A stretch of 64,000 nt of DNA from Hyphomicrobium sp. (GTDB taxonomy: Bacteria > Pseudomonadota > Alphaproteobacteria > Rhizobiales > Hyphomicrobiaceae). Below the pieces are notes generated by a model. It was not told the DNA's origin. It did no database searches and saw nothing but the letters and a program-made list of their open reading frames with translations. This document shows positions 60,211 to 64,000 of the stretch, in pieces. Position numbers and translations under genes: made by a program. Position 1 is the first letter of the stretch. Every line of letters begins with the position of its first letter. The DNA lies in assembly GCA_025351425.1 (NCBI GenBank), contig JANXVY010000027.1, forward strand, positions 24,318-88,317, in the 5' to 3' direction.

Positions 60211-62851
60211 TCACGATCCTCTGCGGCACAACGATGACCTTTTTCGGCGTCCGGCCTTCAAGTGCCCGCACGACCGCCTCCAGCTTCAACGCAGCAGCCT
60301 CGATCTCGCCCTGGCTGGCTGTACGCGCAATCGTCAGCTCGTCCCGCCTCTTACCATTGACCTGTACGGCAACCGTAATCGTATCGTCAACGAGCAACGC
60401 CGAATTGACCTCCGGCCACGATTGATTAGCGACCAACGTGTTGTAACCAAGACGCTGCCAGCCGTCTTCCGCCAGATGCGGCATCATAGGCGAGATCATC
60501 TGTGCCAGGAATTCCCCCGCTTCCCGTAAGGCCCAGGCCAAATCGGGCGTCTGCTCGGCTTCGGTGGCCTTGGTTAAGGCTGCCTGCAACGAATTGGCGA
60601 AGTCGTGAACCTGCGCGACTGCCACGTTGAATCGCAGGGCTTCGATCGATGTTCCCACATTGTTCATGGCCCGGTGGGCAGCTTTGCGCAAGGCGAGAGC
60701 ATCCGCACCGAAGTGTTCGGGTCGGGGCGTCGCAGGCTTGGCGCCCAGTTCCGCGATCTGGTCCATGAAGCGCGAAACGCGCTGGATGAACCGCCCGGAG
60801 CCGGCAACCCCGCCTTCGGTCCAGATGAAATCGCGCTCAGGCGGGCTGTCGGACAGCACAAACCAGCGTGCGCAGTCGGCCCCGTGATGGGCAATGATGT
60901 CGTCGGGATCGACGAGGTTCTTCTTCGATTTGGACATCTTTTCGATTGAGCCAATGACCGCGCTGGCCCCTGTAGAGGACTCGATCGCGCTCCGCTTGTC
61001 GCCGTCGCCGGTAATTCGGACCTCCTCGGGCAATAGCCAGCGGCCATCCGGCGACTTATATGTCTCGTGCGTGACCATGCCTTGCGTGAACAGAGCTGCG
61101 AACGGCTCGCGCGTGTTCTGTTTGAGATGAAGATGGCCGGTATCGGCGAGCGCGCGCGTAAAGAAGCGCGAATACAGCAAATGCAGGATCGCGTGCTCGA
61201 TGCCGCCGATATATTGGTCGACGGGCAGCCAATAGGCTGCCGCCTGGGTATCGATGGGCGTGGGCGCATCGGGCCCCGTGAACCGGGCATAATACCAGGA
61301 ACTGTCGACGAACGTGTCCATGGTATCGGTTTCGCGCCGTGCAGCCTTCCCGCAGGTCGGACAATCAGCATGCTTCCAGGTCGGATGGCGGTCGAGCGGA
61401 TTGCCCGGCTTATCGAAAGTCGCGTCTTCAGGAAGCTTAACGGGTAACTGCTCGCGCGGCACCGCCACCACGCCGCAATCGGGGCAATGGATGACGGGGA
61501 TCGGACAGCCCCAGTAGCGCTGCCGCGAGATACCCCAGTCGCGCAAGCGGAATTGCACCTTGCGCGTGCCGACCGGCTTCTTGGCAAGCTTCAGCTGCTC
61601 CAGCCGCTTGGCGACTTCGGCAAAGGCGGCCTTGCAGTCTAGCCCATCGAGGAAGCGCGAGTTGATCATGACGCCGTCACCGTCGTAGGCCGTCTGGCCG
61701 ATGACGAACGATTCGGCCGTTTCACCCGCCGGCATGACGACAGGCACCACTGGAAGCTCGTATTTGCGCGCAAAATCGAGATCGCGTTGGTCGCCGGACG
61801 GACAGCCGAAGATGGCGCCCGTGCCGTACTCCATCAGCACGAAATTCGCCACATAAACCGGGATCTGCCACTCCTTGTCGAAGGGATGGAGGACAAGCAC
61901 GCCGGTGTCGAAGCCGCGCTTTTCCCCGGTTTCAAGCTCCGTGACGGACGTCCCCATTCGCCGGCACTCGTCGCAGAAAGCAGCGAGTTCTCGGTTCTCG
62001 GCCGCAGCAGCCTTCGCCAGTGGATGATCGGGGGCAACCGCGAGGAATGATGCACCAAACAGCGTATCGGGTCGCGTCGTATAGACCTCGACTTCGCCGA
62101 TGCCAGCAGCCTTGACCCCTGCAGGTGCGGTGTTCGTGTCGATTGCCCAGCGAACCAGCATGCCTTCCGAGCGGCCGATCCAGTTGGCCTGCATCAGACG
62201 GACTTTTTCGGGCCAGCTCTCAAGGGTTGCAAGGCCTTCCAGCAGTTCGTCCGAATAGCGAGTAATGGCAAAAAACCATTGCGTCAGCTCGCGCTGCTCG
62301 ACGGGCGCACCTGACCGCCAGCCCCGGCCATCGATGACCTGTTCGTTGGCGAGCACCGTGTTGTCGACCGGATCCCAGTTGACTTTCGACGACTTTCGAT
62401 AGGCGATGCCCTTGGCCAGCATGTCGAGAAACAGCTGTTGCTGATGGCGGTAATAGCCGACATCGCAGGTGGCGAACTCGCGCGACCAGTCGAGCGACAA
62501 CCCCATCGACTTGAGCTGGCGCTTCATGGTCGCGATGTTTTCGCGCGTCCACGATCCCGGATCGACTTTACGTTCGATGGCAGCGTTTTCAGCCGGCATC
62601 CCAAAGGCGTCCCAGCCCATGGGATGCAGGACATTGAAGCCGCGCGCCCGCTTGTAGCGCGCAAACACGTCGCCCATGGTGTAGTTTCGCACGTGGCCCA
62701 TATGAATGCGCCCCGACGGATAAGGGAACATCTCCAGCACATAGCATTTCGGCCGCGGGTCGACGTTGGATGCGGCAAACAGCTTGCCGGCCTCCCAGGC
62801 TTGCTGCCAATGCTGTTCCCGCTCGGGTGCGTTGTATCGTTCTGCTGCCAT
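60197..62851 (-). CDS. leuS: Leucyl-tRNA synthetase
   Basis: The 884-residue class I synthetase charges tRNA-Leu. The HIGH motif is HMGH at residues 50-53 and KMSKS is at 638-642, with a CP1 editing domain between ([21 protein letters not shown]) and a C-terminal anticodon domain. The length is standard. It heads the leuS-lptE-holA operon and is divergent from the YggS gene. Confidence 0.97.
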   Translation of the reverse strand: MAAERYNAPEREQHWQQAWEAGKLFAASNVDPRPKCYVLEMFPYPSGRIHMGHVRNYTMGDVFARYKRARGFNVLHPMGWDAFGMPAENAAIERKVDPGSWTRENIATMKRQLKSMGLSLDWSREFATCDVGYYRHQQQLFLDMLAKGIAYRKSSKVNWDPVDNTVLANEQVIDGRGWRSGAPVEQRELTQWFFAITRYSDELLEGLATLESWPEKVRLMQANWIGRSEGMLVRWAIDTNTAPAGVKAAGIGEVEVYTTRPDTLFGASFLAVAPDHPLAKAAAAENRELAAFCDECRRMGTSVTELETGEKRGFDTGVLVLHPFDKEWQIPVYVANFVLMEYGTGAIFGCPSGDQRDLDFARKYELPVVPVVMPAGETAESFVIGQTAYDGDGVMINSRFLDGLDCKAAFAEVAKRLEQLKLAKKPVGTRKVQFRLRDWGISRQRYWGCPIPVIHCPDCGVVAVPREQLPVKLPEDATFDKPGNPLDRHPTWKHADCPTCGKAARRETDTMDTFVDSSWYYARFTGPDAPTPIDTQAAAYWLPVDQYIGGIEHAILHLLYSRFFTRALADTGHLHLKQNTREPFAALFTQGMVTHETYKSPDGRWLLPEEVRITGDGDKRSAIESSTGASAVIGSIEKMSKSKKNLVDPDDIIAHHGADCARWFVLSDSPPERDFIWTEGGVAGSGRFIQRVSRFMDQIAELGAKPATPRPEHFGADALALRKAAHRAMNNVGTSIEALRFNVAVAQVHDFANSLQAALTKATEAEQTPDLAWALREAGEFLAQMISPMMPHLAEDGWQRLGYNTLVANQSWPEVNSALLVDDTITVAVQVNGKRRDELTIARTASQGEIEAAALKLEAVVRALEGRTPKKVIVVPQRIVNVVV

Positions 62852-62968
62852 GGGGCTCTATGACTGTGTCCAAACGTCCATCTGGTGCGTTAAGAGCCCG
62901 AACATCGCCGCAGGTCAAGCCGCGCGGCGCATGCAAGGTATGAGGACATAAAGGAACTTGAGGTGCAG

Positions 62969-63640
62969 ATGACCTTCGAAACCGCGCCCGGGCGCTTGAG
63001 CGCGATCAGGTTGCGTATGGAGCAGGCCTGCCGCGCAGCCGGTCGTGACGCCAACCAGGCGACGCTGATTGCTGTCTCGAAAACCTTCGAGGCGGCCGAA
63101 ATCCGGCCTGTTCTTGCGGCCGGTCAGCGCGCGTTTGGTGAAAACCGCGTGCAGGAGGCCGCCGGCAAGTGGCCTGGCCTCCGGCAAGAGTACACCGGCA
63201 TCGAGCTGCATTTGATCGGCCCCCTCCAGTCCAACAAGGCCAAGGAAGCCGTCAGCTTGTTCGACTGCATCCACACCATCGACCGTGTGAAGATCGCCCA
63301 GGCGGTCGCGGCGGAACTGGCCAGGCAGGCAAAGCGCCTTACACTCTTTATACAGGTGAACACCGGCGCTGAGCCCCAGAAGGCGGGCGTCCTGCCTGCC
63401 GAGACTGCGTCCTTCGTCGAGCACTGTCGGACCGAACTCAACTTGCCCGTTGCTGGCTTGATGTGCATCCCGCCGGTCGACGAAGAGCCTGCCATTCATT
63501 TTGCCTTCCTGTCGAAAATGGCCAGGGAGCTGCAGCTCGAAAAGCTCAGTATGGGGATGAGTGCCGATTTCGAAACGGCATTGGAATTCGGCGCCACGCA
63601 CGTGCGTGTTGGCTCTGCAATTTTCGGCCGCAGATCTTAA
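62969..63640 (+). CDS. YggS family pyridoxal phosphate homeostasis protein
   Basis: The 223-residue PLP-binding protein has Lys38 in LIAVSKTF as the expected Schiff-base residue, then FGENRVQEAAGKW, HLIGPLQSNKAK and LSMGMSADFETALEFGATHVRVGSAIFG. Members buffer free PLP and affect amino acid balance. ATG 62969 with GAGG upstream is preferred to GTG 62963. It is divergent from leuS. pdxY at the other end of the window also serves vitamin B6. Confidence 0.93.
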   Translation: MTFETAPGRLSAIRLRMEQACRAAGRDANQATLIAVSKTFEAAEIRPVLAAGQRAFGENRVQEAAGKWPGLRQEYTGIELHLIGPLQSNKAKEAVSLFDCIHTIDRVKIAQAVAAELARQAKRLTLFIQVNTGAEPQKAGVLPAETASFVEHCRTELNLPVAGLMCIPPVDEEPAIHFAFLSKMARELQLEKLSMGMSADFETALEFGATHVRVGSAIFGRRS

Positions 63641-63878
63641 GCCAGCTCCCCAGCGTGTCAGTTCCGAGGGCGGCTGATCAAGAATGTGACATTAGTAGCA
63701 CGTGTGGTCGGCGGGTCTCACACAACTGTTGGACGTTGTATTGAATTCAGGCCGAATCAAAGTTTAGAAGCAAGCCATCGACCTGAATACGATTCGATTA
63801 TGTTGGCGGGAAGTGTTCCGCGTTTTTTGTTTCGCGTCCGCTCAATCATCAGTGACAAGCAGACGGGAGACTACCTTC

Positions 63879-64000
63879 ATGAAAATGTTGAGCCTGAGCG
63901 CTCTGATCGCAGCTGGCGCACTCGCCGGCGGCATGACGGCCGCGAACGCTGCCGATCTGGGCGGCAACTGCTGCGCAGATCTCGAGGAGCGCATCGCCGA
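63879..64000 (+). CDS. Outer-membrane porin, N-terminal fragment
   Basis: Forty codons are visible before the window ends: a signal peptide (SLSALIAAGALAGGMTAANA) and then ADLGGNCCADLEERIA. That is the conserved mature N-terminus of Hyphomicrobiales porins (Omp2b-like), with a vicinal cysteine pair and the start of a coiled-coil. The gene continues off the right edge. The 238-bp leader shows no gene. Confidence 0.85.
   Translation, partial: MKMLSLSALIAAGALAGGMTAANAADLGGNCCADLEERIA

Overview
The window looks like a 64 kb stretch of an alphaproteobacterial chromosome, most likely from the order Hyphomicrobiales (Rhizobiales). This rests on gene order (ppsR-maf-aroE-coaE-dnaQ, hemE-hemJ-rho, mnmE-mnmG-rsmG-parA-parB, leuS-lptE-holA), on families typical of the group (DUF2865, DUF2794, IalB, ybhL), on GANTC sites, and on the start of an Omp2b-type porin at the right edge. 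GC is high throughout (my estimate, a little above 60%). I saw no rRNA, tRNA, CRISPR array, transposase, integrase or phage gene. The accessory signal consists of short repeats, small secreted proteins and candidate RNAs.

Layout. 0-9 kb: pyridoxal kinase, carbonic anhydrase, aconitase, the cytochrome c maturation operon ccmABCDG and a DUF1223 protein. 8.6-12.2 kb: an orphan nucleotidyltransferase with two identical 32-bp inverted repeats at its promoter, an M3 peptidase and a candidate structured RNA. 12.2-23.5 kb: DUF2794, a BAX-inhibitor-like membrane protein, a YbbA/YbbP-TesA block, two DUF2865 proteins, a quinone oxidoreductase, a SpoU methyltransferase, an IalB protein and a 46-residue membrane protein. 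23.6-34 kb: smr, mltA, an S10 peptidase, a Tim44-like protein, fxsA, secB, an L,D-transpeptidase and the five-gene run ppsR-maf-aroE-coaE-dnaQ.

34-50 kb is the replication and segregation core. The ppsR-hemE spacer has DnaA-box-like 9-mers and five GANTC sites and is the best oriC candidate. hemE, hemJ and rho follow, then mnmE, mnmG, rsmG, parA and parB. Five parS-like palindromes lie between the end of mnmE and the start of rsmG. Unlike the compact arrangement common elsewhere, mnmE and mnmG are separated by a Nudix gene, a small secreted protein and a secreted beta-helix protein.

50-64 kb holds DUF2270, a cytochrome c, an HPP protein, hisE-coaA, an unknown membrane protein, adenosine kinase, leuS-lptE-holA, the YggS-type PLP protein and the porin start.

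The most unusual feature is a set of short palindromic repeats that reach into coding sequence. One copy sits in frame inside the mnmE GTPase domain. Another family gives two unrelated proteins the same last seven residues and stop codon. A third supplies the TAG stop of pdxY and ccmG. Candidate unassigned RNAs at about 12.0 kb and 38.2-38.7 kb (minus strand) also merit follow-up.
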